From NCBI GenBank assembly GCA_027603065.1, contig JADGJP010000024.1:346659-410658 (forward strand): DNA of 64,000 nt. Direction: 5' to 3'. Below are positions 11,773-22,799 of the stretch, in pieces; positions within the stretch are counted from its first letter, which is position 1, and each line of letters starts with the position of its first letter. The notes beneath the pieces were generated by a model. The model saw only the letters and a program-made list of their open reading frames with translations. It had not been told where the DNA came from and did no database searches. Origin of the DNA: Geranomyces variabilis. Lineage: Eukaryota; Chytridiomycota; Chytridiomycetes; Spizellomycetales; Powellomycetaceae. Both the position numbers and the translations under genes were made by a program.

Positions 11773-13426
11773 ATGCCTCCTCGCTTGTTGTGGCGGACAG
11801 GTCTGTCGGTGGCTCGTCGCGCAATGAGCAACACCGTCGCGCGGGCTCGCGGCTCGCACCGGAACTTCAACATTTCGCCAGCTGTTTTCGCCCCAATGCA
11901 CGTCAAATCCTCCAAGGTTAGAATCCTTTTGCAAACATATATACTAGCCTAGAGTCCCGCTAAAACCAAAGCGCAAATGGCATCCCTTTCCAAAAAACCC
12001 CCTTCCAGGCCGCACAGCGTCTCGCGACTCTCGACCCTTCAGGAACCGTTTTTGCCGAGTTTACAGCCCTCGCAAACAAGCATGGCGCCGTCAACCTCGG
12101 CCAAGGCTTCCCAGCCATTCCCGTACCCAAATTCATTACCGACGCCGCGACAACCGCCGTCAACGGTCCGGGCCTCCTGCACCAATACACCCGAAGCGAA
12201 GGGCACGTCCGTCTCGCAAAAGCGCTATCCGCATACTACGCTGATAAACTCGGCCGGAGCCTAGACCCTCTGAGCGAGATTCTCACCTGCGCAGGAGCGT
12301 CTGAAGCGATCCACTGCGCAATGCAGGCGTTCATCAACCCCGGGGACGAAGTCATCATCATGCAGCCTTTCTACGACTGCTATGAACCGTCGGTGCGGTT
12401 CGCGGGGGGCGTGCCCGTGTTCACATCCCTACGCCCCCCGCCGAACGACAAACCGGCGACGACGTCCCGGGATTGGAAATTCGACATTGAGGAGATTCGT
12501 GCGAAATGCAAGCGGGGCGTGACGAAGATGATTGTGTTGAATAACCCGCATAACCCGATTGGGAAGGTTTTTACGCGCGAGGAGTTGGAGTGCGTTGCGC
12601 GGCTTGCGAGCGAGTTTGATTTGCTTGTGCTTGCGGATGAGGTTTATGAGACGTTGAATTTCTCGGAGGCGCCGTTTATCAAGTTTGGTAAGAGGCCCGC
12701 CCGCGATGATATGGCCGGGAGGGTGGGGCGGTTTGTGATGTGTGAAAGGTCACACTGCTGTGCTTTGTTTGCCACATCAACTCAACCCAACCCCACCTTT
12801 TTTTTCTTTTGTGGATAATGATTTTTTATTTTTTTTGCACCACAGCAACACTACCAGGAATGTACGACCGCACAATCACAGTCGGCAGCCTCGGCAAGAT
12901 GCTCGGCATCACCGGCTGGAAGATCGGCTGGGTGCTAGCTCCACCAGCAATCACGCGCGCAATATGGATGATCCACCAATACGTCCCCTTTTGCGTCGCC
13001 ACCCCACTCCAAGAAGCCGCAGCCGCCTGCATCGAACACATTCTGACGGAATCCCCCACATACTTTGCCGACACTGCACGGCAGTACGCACGCTTACGCG
13101 ACCGCTTGCATGCGCATCTTGCTGCTGTCGGGTTGAGGCCGACGCTGCCGGACGGTGGGTATTTTATACTTGCTGATACGTCCATTGTGAATGTGGACAC
13201 GACGACGTCGGCGACGACGGCGACGGGAGAGACGAGGAGGGATTATGCTGTGTGCAGGGAATTGACGGAGCATGCGCTCGTGACTGCGATCCCGCCAAGC
13301 GCGTTTTATGACGCGCAGGCTGATCTGTCTGCGCCGGGACGGCTTGCGCGTTTCGCGTTTTGCAAGAATGAGGAGATGTTGGACGATGCGGGGGCGAAGC
13401 TCAAGGCGTACTTTAGTAAAGGTTAG
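11773..13426 (+). CDS. BNA3: Kynurenine aminotransferase / cysteine-S-conjugate beta-lyase type
   Basis: PLP-dependent class I aminotransferase of the kynurenine/glutamine transaminase group. Exons 11773..11916, 12009..12687 and 12846..13426 give 467 residues. The first exon encodes an Arg-rich, acid-poor leader (PPRLLWRTGLSVARRAMS), a likely mitochondrial presequence. Fold-type I motifs: NLGQGFPA, the substrate-loop YTRSEGHVRLAKAL, GASEAIHCAM, NNPHNPIGKVF, ADEVYETL, and the Schiff-base lysine in GSLGKMLGITGWKIGW. The second intron (158 bp) has a long T-run before its acceptor. The FYVE gene lies just upstream on the same strand, with only 116 bp between stop and start. Confidence 0.9.
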
Positions 13427-13790
13427 CAAACCGCCATAAAAAAGTTACTTTATAGATGTTGTACCTCTCCCAATATCATAGCACAATAAACAAACACATC
13501 GATTGCGCAACTGCATTTAACGGGTACATTTGACGTGGAACAACAGCACAAAGGCAGGGTAAATATTATAAGAAACAGGAATGCGGAAAAGACCATATTA
13601 GAGAGAAGTGATGCTGATGGGCTAAAGTAGACAATTACGTGGAGTGCGTGTAGTGGTACTATCATAGAATGTGGGACGTGGCGACAAGGAACCAATTAAA
13701 CAAGAAAGGTAAGTAAAAAAAAAAGAAAGGAAACCAACGGCGAAACCAGAAACGGCATTTTGCTGTGAGCCTGGTGAGGGAGCTCTCTGG

Positions 13791-15908
13791 TTATGCAGTG
13801 CTGCCGCCAGCGCTGCCGCCGCCGCCGCCAGTGGCACCGCCACTGGGCGTACCGCCAGGGAGGCCGCTGCAACCTCTCGAATTTGCATGATGACGAGCTA
13901 GCGCATCCTGACGCGAGAACCCGCGTCCGCATTGCTGGCAAAAGTACGGGCGGATTCCTTCATGAATGCGGACGTGACGGGAGAGATCGTGCCGGCGGTT
14001 GAACGCGGCGTTGCAGCGGGTACATTTGTATGGGCGGTTGGTGGTGCTGGAGCTGCTCGTGCCGCCGGATGTTGCCGCGGAGGTGGTGGTGATGCTGGTG
14101 CTGGTGGTGGGAGTCGCGGTGGTGGCCGTGGTGGCAGGTGGCGGATTGCTGGTTCTGCTGCTGCTCGCCTTCGCACTGCCGGTGTTTGATGCGCCGGCAG
14201 CGGCGGAAGCAGGGCTGGACGACGCCGAGAGGTTGCCCGCGGCTGCGGTGACCGTCGCTGGCGGCGGCGCCGGCGATGGCCGAGCAGGCGGCGAAGGATG
14301 CGGAGAGACCGGTGCTGCTGACAACGCGAGTGGATGTGGGTGATGCTGCGGCGGCGGTAGCGGTAGCGGATACGGCTGGTAGGCGTGCTGCGAGTGGTGG
14401 TGATGCTGGTAAATCTGCGGGTGTGAATGACGGTGCTGGCCGTGAAGCGCCTGCCTAGGATGGGGAAGCGCCGTAGACGAAGGCGGAGAGGAGGCGAGCT
14501 GCGGTGAGGCAGCGGCCGTTGGGCCTCGAGAAGCGTCTCTGCCGACAGGCGAGCCAGAGCGAACGCCGGCAGTCATCGCCGTACCACCACCATCCGCTGC
14601 AGCGTGTCTCGGCGCTGGAAAGCCCAACAGCAAAGCATCCTTAAGATCCGGATGCGCCAGCGCAGCCATGAGCAGCATGTGGCGGAGTTCGGCGGAGCTC
14701 AGTCGCAGGATGGTGTTTTCCAGCTGCTCGCGCGATGTAGCTGTGTCAGGCTGAGTAGTAGCACCGCCTCCACCACCAGCCTCACTACTACTCGCCGCCG
14801 CCGTGCGCTCAGCCTGGCGTTTCGGGTCAGCGCCGGCGGTAGTCGCATGTTCATGTGATGTCGAAGCCGCACGTAGGAGATTGAGCGCATAGCTGCGATG
14901 GTCCGCTGGATACGAGTACCGAGATGAAAACTGCGGCGGCAGGGTGTTGTGATAGTATGCAGCGGGCGGAGCATGGGGGTATTCATGGGCAGCAGGAGGA
15001 TGGTGAAGTGCGTGGTTGTGAAGGATTGGTGGGCGGTATTGCGGCGCACGAGCCGGATCCGGTGACGAGAGAAACTCGGTCAGCGGCGGGCCGGGCAAGC
15101 GGGACGACTGCAACTCCCGACCATGGGCGGCAGCGGTGGTGGTGTTGGTGATTGTCGCGGTCGAGGTCGAGGTTGAAGTCGATGCGGCGTCGCCGTGGAT
15201 GCGGGCGCTGGGATTTCCGGCAGCGGCGGCGGCTGGAAGCGGCGAGGAAGGCGAGACCGAGGCTGGCCAAGAAACAACAAAAAAAAAAAGTGTCAAAACA
15301 ACAAAAAAAAAATCTTTTCGCCCCGCGTAGCTCAGCCAGGCCAGACACCCCGCTGCCGTGTGGGGGTTCGCTAACATTACACCAGCTCGCTCCCCGTCAT
15401 CATACATAGGCGATGGCGAAGGCGGCTGGAGCCGCGAGTTTCAAGATATGATGTGAAACAAAGACAATTCGGATGTGTAGATAATGGAAAAAAATCTATG
15501 TTGCGATGAAACAAACGAGAACTCACCATGCATATCGGCAAGGATGCTTTTCCTTCTCAGCGCTTTTGCGTTATCGACCGAGTCTGCATGAATCAGGTCC
15601 TGCAGAAACGGAGCGGCGCCTGAGAGAGAGCTGCTTCTGCGGCTGCGGCTGCGGCTGCGGTTGGCCAGGTCGCCGCCCTTGGAACGTTGCGAGGACCCAG
15701 GCGACGTGGGAGAATGCGGTGGTGGTGTCGAGCGGTGCGCGTCCCTTGCTCGCAGCAGAGATGAGTGAGAGCGCGGACGAGTTGCGATGACGGCTGCTGC
15801 TGCTGCTGCTGCGGCGGACGGATCGCTCGTCGTGGCCGCAGCGGCGTACTCTTCATCAACTGGGTGCAGAGTAAACGGCGGCGGCGGTGGAGATGGCGAG
15901 AGAGCCAT
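13791..15908 (-). CDS. Two-finger C2H2 zinc-finger protein, putative transcription factor
   Basis: Exons 15908..15527 and 15262..13791, split by a 264-bp intron with long T-runs, encode 617 residues. Nearly all of it is low complexity: Ala, Ser and Thr runs, a His/Gln/Pro block (HQHHHHSQHAYQP) and Gly-rich ends. At about residues 545-600 are two C2H2 fingers: PYKCTRCNAAFNRRHDLSRH, then PYFCQQCGRGFSRQDALARH, joined by a TGEKP-like linker (IHEGIRP). The layout is typical of fungal stress-response regulators with C-terminal fingers, such as the Msn2/Crz1 style, but no ortholog can be named. A short run, LLHAALAHPDLKDALLLGF in spirit, may be an amphipathic helix. Codon repeats make this region slippage-prone. 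Confidence 0.8.
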
Positions 15909-17217
15909 GCAATAAAAAGGAAACACAGGCAACGAGAGCCTAGCGGGTCCGCGAGCGCATGTAACGGTGGTAATTACACCCGGAAGAGTGGTGTGGTGTG
16001 AGGGAGAGAGAGAGAGAGAATGAGCGACGTGAGCGGCTGGCGGTTGACGGGTTTAGCAGGGATTATGCAAGCTGCGTTGGTTGCATGTGCTTTTTTGAAG
16101 GGTCCCTCGATGTGCTTCGCCTTGTTGACCGGAATCGTCGGGTGTTTCCAAGCTGGTGGAAGTCGCGGGAAAAGGGGAGGAAGGGAGACTCCCAAGGGGA
16201 AAGAAAGGTCCCCGGCACGGAGACAAAAAACTCTGAGGGGGCGGGGCAGCAGCCAGCGGCCGGGCGGGGCGGGTTACGTGCGTGGGTGTTGGTTGGCCGT
16301 ATCTCTCTCGGCGTGCCTCTTTTCAGGCAGAGGCAGACCGCTTTTCCCTTTCTCTGGGCAAGCAAAGCGGTTGGGGTTGTGCTGACACTGCTGAGCGCTG
16401 TCCGTTTTTCTAGGAAGTTTTTGTTGTGTGGACGCGCCCCGATTGTTGGCGGCGGAGCACCACCACCACCACCACCAGTGTCCAGTGTCCACCACCAACA
16501 TGGGGCGGGCGCCCGCCTGTTTTTGCGTGCGCGGGGGCAATTTAGCGCCCCGAGCGAGACAGGCCGAGCGGGACGAGCAGAGAAAGCAGAGAGAAAGCAG
16601 CAGAGAAAGCAGCAGAGAAAGCAAAAATGCTTTTTGTCTTTTGCCCAAAAAACGCCGGAAATCGGCAGGAGAATAATAATGAGCCGAACCCGCCCGCCGC
16701 TCTCACTCCTTTTCGGCCCGCCCGCCCGCTTGGGGGCAATGCGCGCGCATGCACAGTGCACACGAATCACGAGTCACGATTGCTTGCCTTGCCATGGATG
16801 GATCGATGGATGGATGGATGATGGACCGATGACGTTTTTGGCTCGTGCTTTAGTGGCACGCAACCAGCGGCCGGCGGGGGCGGCTCGGTTGCGACTCTCT
16901 CTGTCTGGACTCTGGCTGGACTCTTGAACCTATGGATCCCCGTGCGGGTGCGGCAGTTCGGCAGTTCGGCCCAGCAAACGGAGGGCGCCACGGCAACGGT
17001 CCGCACGGAGGTCACGGAGCACGGGCTCAGCTATCACGGCGCGCGGTGGCTGTGCTGGCTCTCGCTCGCTCGGCCCCTCTCTCCGCCCGTTGCCCCCCAA
17101 CCCTCGCTCGCTCTTCGCTGCATGTAACTCAAGACTCTCGCCAACTCCCACCCCCGCGTCCACGCCAAGTTAAATATTTATACAAAATAGAATAGACATA
17201 TAGAGGTCGTCGTCGCT
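15909..17217. promoter_or_regulatory. Long divergent intergenic region with simple repeats
   Basis: This 1.3-kb gap separates the zinc-finger gene (minus) from the hydrolase gene (plus). It contains a (ACC)n tract near 16460, AGAGAGAG near 16005, AGAAAGCAG repeats near 16580-16620 and a GGAT tract near 16795-16820. A T/A-rich patch at 17170-17205 lies 15-50 bp upstream of the hydrolase ATG and may be a core promoter. Open frames here are repeat-driven and do not look coding. Confidence 0.5.
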
Positions 17218-18855
17218 ATGCCAATCGGCCACTCTCCTCGCCGATACTGGGCCTTGCGCTGCGTCGTCCTCCTGGTCGACCTCGTCACTCCGCTCTGCTG
17301 CCTTTACACCCTCGCCAACGTCTTCCTCCCCACAACAAACGCGCCGTTAGCGCTTTATTGTCTGCTCGAGACGCTCTTTCTCGCATTCACAACATGGAAG
17401 CGCCGCGAGTTTCAAGCAACAGTCAAAGAAGGCGTCTACCCAATGCTCCGCTCCGAAGAACGGCTTTATTTGTTCAACATGCTGATGAAGGAAGTCACCC
17501 GCTTCCCGGCTTTTCTCACATCCCAGTTCATGTGGGTCGACAGCTACGCCCAGCTGACCGCCGCTGACGTTCAGGAACTCCGCATGGACAATGTCCGCGA
17601 GTTTATGGCCTGGTTCCTTTTTGCTCAAAGCAGTTTTGACGAGATTCGCTCAACTCGACCCGAACTCGCTGCAGAGGCCGACTCGATGTTGAAACATGCG
17701 CTGTGGGCCCACGGGTTGGCCTTGGAGGATGGTTACAATCCAAATATCAAAGCCACGACAATCACGCACAATAAAGTCGAGGCGTACCACAAACCGCTTG
17801 CGATGTATGCCATCATTGCAGCGCTGGAAAAGACTGCTCATTTCCCGCTCCGAGTGTTGGGTTTTCGGCGATGGAGGGCCCAAAGCGCAGCGGCGGGTCT
17901 CACGTACTGGCTAAGATACCCGAAACGAGGCGCACGCCACGGCCGCCGTGACGACAAAGACCTGCCTCTCGTATTTATTCATGTAAGCGCCCCCGTTCAC
18001 AAACCAGATTGCGGCGGGGAAGCCACTCGGAAAGGAAATTTCTAAATGGCTATTCTCTTGCTCTCTTTTCAGGGCCTGGGAGGCGGCTTGTGGTGTTATG
18101 TCAAGTTTATAGCCAAGCTCTGGTACACGCAACGCGAGCGACCAATCTATCTAGTCGAGCTGCCGCACGTCAGCATGCGCTTCACAAAGGACTCGCCCGA
18201 CCCGGACGCATCCGTGCGGTCAATCGCCAAAATGCTCGCAGACCACGGCCACGGTTCCGCGGTATTCGTCGGCCACTCGCTAGGCACTGCCTACCTTTCT
18301 TACATCAACAAACACACAACTTTAGCCGTTGGGAACGTCTTTCTTGATCCGGTCGTGTTTCGCATCTACGACACATCGCTGCTGTACAACTTTGTGCACC
18401 GCCGACCAGGCGCTGGGGGCACAGAGAAAAAAGCAAATCACTTGCTAATGCACTGGCTCGTTGCGCGCGAGCTGTGGATCTCGCACTGGATTTCTCGGCA
18501 TTTCATCTGGCATCGCATCCATTTACCTGCTGATCGCCTGCCGCCGCACACTACCCATGTCGTGATTCCGGAAAAGGACAATTTGATCAACGATGTCGGC
18601 AGTATTGTGAAATACCTCCGGGACCATGGTATCGCGACGACAGTGCATGCGGGCGCGGACCATGCGCAGTTTATGATTAATGAGGCGTTGGAGAATGATA
18701 TTGTGGACAAGATTGGGTCGGTGTTGAGGACTGCTGGGAGGGAGTGGAGTCGGAAACGTGGGCCTCACGCAGCTAGCGATGTTGCGGGTCTTTCGCCGTC
18801 GACGATTGCGAAAGCTGCACGGCCGAGACGTCTGCATGCTGCGGCTTCGGGTTGA
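17218..18855 (+). CDS. Membrane-anchored alpha/beta hydrolase
   Basis: Exons 17218..17982 and 18073..18855 encode 515 residues. Hydrophobic N-terminal segments (CVVLLVDLVTPLCCLYTLA, then ALYCLLETLFLAF) anchor it in a membrane. The catalytic domain starts with LVFIHGLGGGLW, the oxyanion-hole HGxG motif, interrupted exactly by the intron. The nucleophile elbow is FVGHSLGTAYLSYI (Ser in GHSLG). A late His lies in HAGADHAQFM, and an acid is likely in PEKDNLI. The family is the lipase/esterase-like group found in fungi and algae; the substrate is unknown. A decayed copy of its 3' end appears at 24.6 kb. Confidence 0.85.
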
Positions 18856-20700
18856 AAATGGGACTGGTCATGATGATGATGATGACGATCATGCACCATC
18901 TTTGTTTATCTTTCTTCGGCTTTGTGGTATACCCCGCCCGTCTTCGCAGCCGAAGGGGAGGGAAAAGTGGGGTGACGGACTCAAAATAGAATAGACTTTT
19001 TTTTCATGTTAGACCAAGCTAATGTCTGGGTGACACGCCACGCTGGTGTGACTCATTCTGCCCTCGGCGGTTTCGCTAGCAAAATGCTACCACCACCATC
19101 TCTAATGCAAGGGCTGAACGACCATTTACAGCAGCGCCTTAATGACGGCCGAGATGTTTGCCCCGATGGCGTCAGTATCTGCTTTCAAGAGAATGCCTGG
19201 TGCAATGGTGCAATGTTTCAAGGTGAAAACCGTGCGCGGGCCCACACACAGTTACCTCAAAACACAAAATCCTTTGTAACTCGGTCGAAAAGCATCGTAC
19301 AGCCTGGACGCTGGCCATTTCAGACCCGCGAGGGCCGGTTCTACGCGGTCGTGGCGATCGTTTAGTGGTGGGATGTCAGCGGGGGGGGGGAGAGGGGGGG
19401 CGTGATTTCGAGCATGTGCGCATGCTTCTACCTCAAAACATAAAATTCGAGAGCGCTTTGGACAGCGCAACGCTTCAGCTATTTGCTTCCCTGCTTTTGT
19501 TCCACATGCTCAATAAAGATTTGTCCCATCTCTATGAATTTGTCTTTTCAGTTTTGGTTTTTGAAGCCATTGCAAGAGATGCCAGTGTAAAGCCTAAGCA
19601 ATTGCCGGTGTACTAAAGGGCACACGGGAGCTGTCAAATAGCATCAGCGCCGTAAAGTAACAAGGTTGATGATGCCGGGTTTGGTTTTGCAACCGGAGCG
19701 AGACTTCAATTAATAACTTTTGCGCAAGTTATATATTCTGTGCACTTCATATATATTTTGCCTGAATTCAATTAGGACCCTCGAGGCGCTCCATACTTAC
19801 TAGATACGGCTTGCAATCTATTACAATATAAAGGACTAACTTAGTCAAGTCATTGACTCGACTAATGACTATAATAATATTGGTCACTCTTAAGTCAAGA
19901 GCAAGCCAGTCATGAGTTTGGTTGACCAACCAGCAGTCAAGTCACGAAAATGGCTTGACTTGATTATAGTCTATATAAACCCATTTGACCGCCTTTGTTC
20001 GGAAGGTGGTTCCAACCACAGGGGAGGTGACCATTCGGATTGTGAGGTCCAACACGCGCATTCAACCGCCATCAACCGCCCGTCTCTGCTATACGAGCTA
20101 TACGACCAGGGCGTACATAATAGGCGGAGTGAAGCAACGATTCCTTCTTGCTGAAGCATCCTCCGTTTGGCACGTCCTCCACACAAGGTAGGGTAAAGTA
20201 GACTTCTCACGGACGGGCTTCCAGGAGTAGGCAATCCTAGTTTGTTCTTCCACTTGACATCTCCTTCCGATCCAGGGCCGCGGGCTGAATCGAGCGACAC
20301 TAGGGCAATGCCGCTTGCTCCCTTTCGCGGTGGATCGGTGGCGTGCTGCTTGACTAGCCGCATATCCAACGCGACTGGATCAAATGCGCAGTCAGCAATT
20401 CTCAATCTTGCTCACGTTCGCCACGAGGTACGAGAATTCGAGTTTTCACGGCCTCAAGAAATGGATTGTTCTAAGCCTTTTTTTTCAAAGTCTTACGTGT
20501 CGTGTAATCAACAATAGCTTTTCGGACCCGAGGGCGAGGCGAGCTGCTCCCCTGTGCGAAGCGGATGGTCGTCAGTCAGTAAGCTGAGCATCCTCAACCT
20601 TGCGCCCGGCTCGCATAAGGTTAGAAAAATGTCTTGCACAGGTTGTTATTGTCCTCCAGGTTCTGATCCACTTTCTTGGCATCTTTCTTTATAGGGCGGA
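18856..20700. other. Gene-poor start of accessory island
   Basis: No coding gene is supported here. At 18967-19009 there is a G-rich to AAAATAGAAT to T-run segment that recurs at 24666-24713. A run of G occurs at 19381-19400. Around 19840-19975 the sequence is dense in GTCAAG/CTTGAC words on both strands. The rest looks like spacer with scattered short open frames. Confidence 0.5.
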
Positions 20701-20733
20701 GGACTGAAAGGGCTTCGCCAGGCGATAGGCTAG

Positions 20734-20889
20734 CTGTTCCCCTTTGCGAAGCGGAGCAGTGATGAGTCGGCGGATGCCACTTGCCTCGCCTCAGTGTCCG
20801 GCGTAGCCATACCCAAACTTTCAGTCAGCAGGCAGCCAGGTTTGCCCCTTTGCGAAGCGGCAAACCCATGGGTCGGCGGATGTCACCCG
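20734..20889. repeat. Two tandem double-hairpin elements, family A/B
   Basis: Copy 1 at 20734-20783: stem CTGTTCC/GGAGCAG around the 12-base loop CCTTTGCGAAGC, then 4 bases later a short stem around the loop CGGCGGATGCC. Copy 2 at 20839-20889: perfect 8-bp stem GGTTTGCC/GGCAAACC around the identical loop CCTTTGCGAAGC, then stem GGGT/ACCC around CGGCGGATGTC. The loops are conserved and the stems differ yet remain complementary, so the structure is selected or copied as a hairpin. A more decayed copy of the first loop (CCTGTGCGAAGC) is at 20551-20562. Confidence 0.8.
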
Positions 20890-20928
20890 CTGCTTGCACA
20901 AGAGGCCAGTAGTTCGTGCTTGGGCTAT

Positions 20929-21193
20929 CCACGCACAGTTGCGACTCTGCGTGGTGATGGGGCGACAGCTGTCTCCCGCCCTGCACCTTTTAGGCTACTG
21001 GTCCCGCCGTCCCACCCGGGAGGAATAGAGCTGACACGTGCTAGCTCTGTACAGTTGCGACTCTACAGATTGAAGGTGCCGTGGATACGCGCCGCACGTA
21101 TCGCTCTTAGTACTCCGACTGAGGTTAGAAGTTGACCAACTAGCCACGCACAGTTGCGACTCCGCGTGGTGACGGGGCGACGGCGGTCTCCCG
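20929..21193. repeat. Three hairpin elements, family C/D
   Basis: All three share the 12-base loop CAGTTGCGACTC. Copy 1, 20929-20954: stem CCACGCA/TGCGTGG. Copy 2, 21046-21069: stem TCTGTA/TACAGA. Copy 3, 21144-21169: stem CCACGC/GCGTGG. Each is followed by a second hairpin. After copies 1 and 3, exactly 4 bases downstream, the second loop is GCGACAGCTGTCT or GCGACGGCGGTCT closed by GGG/CCC. After copy 2 it is an unrelated stem GATACG/CGTATC at 21084-21102. The layout matches the A/B pairs upstream. Confidence 0.8.
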
Positions 21194-22520
21194 TTGGGCA
21201 ACGTCTCCTTGGTCAATGATGTATTCTGTGTTAGTGCTTCATTTTGCTGGTAAGGGGCTTCAGCAATACGCGCAGCACCTGTTACGTGATTATATTGAAC
21301 GCTAACAAAATGTTTACATTGTTTCTTTTGAGCCATCTCTTGGTAGTAATTCCAATGGCTGCTCGCTGCACATAGCCGCCCAGTAGCGAAAATTTCACGG
21401 TTTTCTGCACACTAAAGTTCATGAGTGTACGTAAGAGATGAAAAATGCCCTTACTTCTTGCTCATTGGTTGACTATCGCCTACTTTTAGCCCGTACATAA
21501 CCGACCCAGGACTACCCCGGGTGGACTTCCGGCAGTAGAGCTGTTTCATTGCAAATATAAATACTACTCTGTCAGCAAAGGAGAATCACTCATAAAAAGG
21601 AAACTTTGCATACACAGCCGTGAAACTTCTCCGCCTACACTGTTTGCAGTGCGGACTTGGGGACATAAGTGTCTGAGGGCGGTCCAATTGTTGCTATAAT
21701 ACTGTCGATTCATGCCCTTTGCTGTTTTATGAGCGTTTTGACTATTGTTCTGTCCGTTCTTCAGCGAAGAAGCTACGGCAGAGTTTGAGAACTTCCAGCT
21801 TGACCCTGGTGCGGCTTGAACATCGAGGTGCACTCCTGAAAGGGCTCTTTTTGTAGCGTCTTCAGAGCGAGTCATTACGCAAAGCAGTTCAGTAATACCA
21901 CAGCGAGATGCCGTTTTCCATAGCACAGTGCCCAAATAACAAATTGGACATATTCATAAAAAGCACGATTGCTCGATTGCTATGTTGTTAAATTTCGCCG
22001 TAGAAGGCACGCTTGGCACTCGAGTAGCAGACACGGTTGTGAATTACCGCTGACAGGGAAGGCCCTCCTCAAAAGTCCGTCACGATGACTCACCCACCCG
22101 CTTCCGTTCCCCGCAATGTGTCAACTAAAGAATAATCATAATAATAACAATGACAACGCCTGCAAATTTTGTAAGTGATGGCGCAATCCCAGCATTTGTG
22201 TGCAGTCCTTTTGTAAGCCGCGGAGGCAATCTCGGAAGAGCTTTCTTCGTGCCCGCGCCGAAAGGGAACCTGAAAAGGGAAAGAAGACCCGGCGCTCCCA
22301 AAGGGTAAAAGGGGCAAACAATGAGCCCCTACAACCCGAAGCGTTACAGTCCATCTTCTTTTCAACGGCAAACCTCGACGAGCCCATCTTCTATTCATCA
22401 AACTTGTAGAGATCCACGCAAGACAAAAACAAGTGCAGGGTCGCGTCCAACGCTTCATACACCTCGGCGAGGATGATGCGGGTCAATGCGAATACTCTCT
22501 CCAAGCTCCACGCAAGCCGT
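21194..22520. other. Gene-free stretch in accessory island
   Basis: I see no supportable gene, RNA gene or further hairpin element here. Short open frames on both strands lack splice-linked extension. Local AT-rich patches are present near 21545-21570 and 21940-22000. Confidence 0.5.
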
Positions 22521-22790
22521 TAGCAAGCCCAACACCTCGAAGAGGGTCAGCTTGGTGTCCTGGTTGCCCGGCCCGCAATGAGCAGATGGTCATACTATAG
22601 CCGGAATTTAGCAAGCCTAAGACCTCGAAGAGGGTCAGCTTAGTGTAACTGGTTGCCGGCCTGCAACGAGCAGATTGGTCTTACCGAAGTCGGAAATTAG
22701 CAAGTCCACGACCTCGATTTAGCTTGGTGTCCTGGTTGCCGGCCCGCAACGAGCAGACTGTTCGTACCAAAGCCGCAAGTACCAAGCCAG
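22521..22790. repeat. Three-copy tandem repeat, unit about 89 bp
   Basis: Successive copies begin at about 22521, 22610 and 22698, each opening with TAGCAAG or AGCAAG. Shared core: ACCTCGAAGAGGGTCAGCTT, then GGTGTCCTGGTTGCC and CCGCAACGAGCAGA. The third copy has lost about 10 bp from the GAAGAGGGT part. Copies differ by scattered substitutions, so the array is old. It lies directly at the 3' side of the minus-strand relic. Confidence 0.8.
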
Positions 22791-22799
22791 CTGCAAGCA

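Noticed and set aside
14000-14340. Gly/Val/Ala-rich frames opposite the zinc-finger gene
   Set aside because: They mirror the low-complexity coding strand and carry no independent signal.
15998-16927. A 300-codon open frame in the gap before the hydrolase
   Set aside because: Composition is driven by simple repeats (AG, ACC, AGAAAGC, GGAT); open frames exist on both strands at once, with no motif and no splice continuity.
20929-20980. tRNA-like cloverleaf
   Set aside because: The stems do not form acceptor, D and T arms, and no TTCGA-type T-loop or B-box is present; the paired-hairpin reading explains all copies.
22521-22790. CRISPR-like array
   Set aside because: Repeats are directly abutting 89-bp units without unique spacers, in a eukaryotic context.
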